A stretch of DNA of 12,382 nt from JAHIEZ01 sp964598275 (GTDB taxonomy: Bacteria; Patescibacteriota; Microgenomatia; UBA12405): NCBI GenBank assembly GCA_964598275.1, contig CAZRAZ010000023.1, forward strand, positions 1-12,382, read 5' to 3'. The number at the start of each line of letters is the position of its first letter. The first letter of the stretch is position 1. Below the pieces are notes generated by a model that was not told where the DNA came from, ran no database searches, and saw nothing but the letters and a program-made list of their open reading frames with translations. Position numbers and translations under genes: made by a program. Of the stretch, positions 11,956-12,382 are shown piece after piece.

Positions 11956-12382
11956 TTTCGAGTTTGAGGGGGAAGGTAAACAGAATTTGGGGGAACAGTG
12001 TTGAGATTGAGGTTGGCGGGGTGGGGTATTTGGTGAAGGTGGGAATGAGGTTGGCGCAAAATTTGCATGAAGGGGAGGAGAGGAGTATTCAGACTTATAT
12101 GGCGGTATCGGAAAATGATATCAGCTTGTATGGATTTGAGAATGGGGAAGAGGTGGAATTGTTTAAGATGCTTTTGACGGTATCCGGAGTGGGGCCAAAG
12201 ACGGCGGCGCAGATTGTGGGGCAAACAGAGTCGATTGATGTTATTAAAGCCATAGGGGATGCCGATGTAAATTTTTTTCAAAAAATAAAAGGGATTGGGA
12301 AAAAGACGGCGCAAAGAATAATTGTTGATCTAAAATCAAAGATCGGAGGTTTGGGGGAGTTGCACTTGGATTCTGATTTGCC
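11952..12382 (+). CDS. ruvA: Holliday junction helicase subunit RuvA (3' end outside window)
   Basis: 143 residues are visible of about 190-200 expected. RuvA binds four-way junctions as a tetramer and loads RuvB. Residues 1-62 form the OB-fold domain (MISSLRGKVNRIWGNSVEIEVGGVGYLVKV ... ENDISLYGFEN). Residues 70-130 hold two helix-hairpin-helix motifs, LLTVSGVGPKTA (74-85) and KIKGIGKKTAQRIIVDLK (111-128). The frame is open to the window end, which cuts the flexible linker and the RuvB-binding domain III. The start ATG overlaps the vapC stop by four bases and there is no separate promoter close by, so expression should depend on the toxin-antitoxin promoter. Confidence 0.95.
   Translation, partial: MISSLRGKVNRIWGNSVEIEVGGVGYLVKVGMRLAQNLHEGEERSIQTYMAVSENDISLYGFENGEEVELFKMLLTVSGVGPKTAAQIVGQTESIDVIKAIGDADVNFFQKIKGIGKKTAQRIIVDLKSKIGGLGELHLDSDL

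Noticed and set aside
11805..12314. 169-residue minus-strand ORF opposite vapC and ruvA
   Set aside because: It is antisense to two clearly recognised genes and has no recognisable domain.
1..12382. Recoded genetic code (TGA as sense codon, as in some CPR lineages)
   Set aside because: M16, phd and vapC end properly at TGA with normal family lengths, and no conserved gene needs TGA read-through.

Overview
The window looks like a draft scaffold from a Candidate Phyla Radiation (Patescibacteria) bacterium, probably near Microgenomates/Woesebacteria. This is an inference from style, not a database match. The genes are compact bacterial housekeeping genes, TGA is used as a stop, many genes have a -10 hexamer directly in front of the ATG and no Shine-Dalgarno site, and GC-rich palindromic repeats enter genes and intergenic DNA (reading as peptides such as LPAGRQ or ARHGGQG). 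A run of 100 N (4355-4454) marks an assembly gap.

Layout. 1-1257 (+): 3' two thirds of leuS, cut by the window edge. 1243-1996 (-): a tight operon of a MazG-like pyrophosphohydrolase, a 37-residue mini-ORF and a CopG-type antitoxin, converging on leuS. 2034-2375: decayed integrase-type transposase with terminal inverted repeats. 2528-3760 (+): M16 zinc peptidase. 3761-4233: no gene, ending in a GC-rich hairpin repeat. 4234-4520: tandem 66-bp repeats made of the 3' half of a tRNA with a palindrome inserted in its T loop, broken by the gap and running straight into tRNA-Arg(CCT) and tRNA-Pro(CGG) on the minus strand. 5063-6026 (+): three unrecognised small proteins, the last membrane-anchored. 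6036-7232 (-): membrane-anchored PEGA/beta-propeller protein. 7338-8339 (+): mreB with a strong terminator. 8680-9531 (+): WecG/TagA glycosyltransferase. 9630-10547 (-): murB. 10851-12382 (+): ruvC, a Phd/VapC toxin-antitoxin pair, and ruvA (cut by the window end).

Functional themes. Cell envelope and shape (MreB, WecG/TagA, MurB, PEGA protein) dominate the middle, Holliday-junction processing (RuvC, RuvA) the right end, and translation (LeuRS, two tRNAs) the left. The toxin-antitoxin pair sits inside the ruv locus with stop/start overlaps that couple VapC to RuvA translation. The most unusual structure is the tRNA-derived tandem array. The most general signal is the repeated leaderless promoter-start arrangement at most genes.
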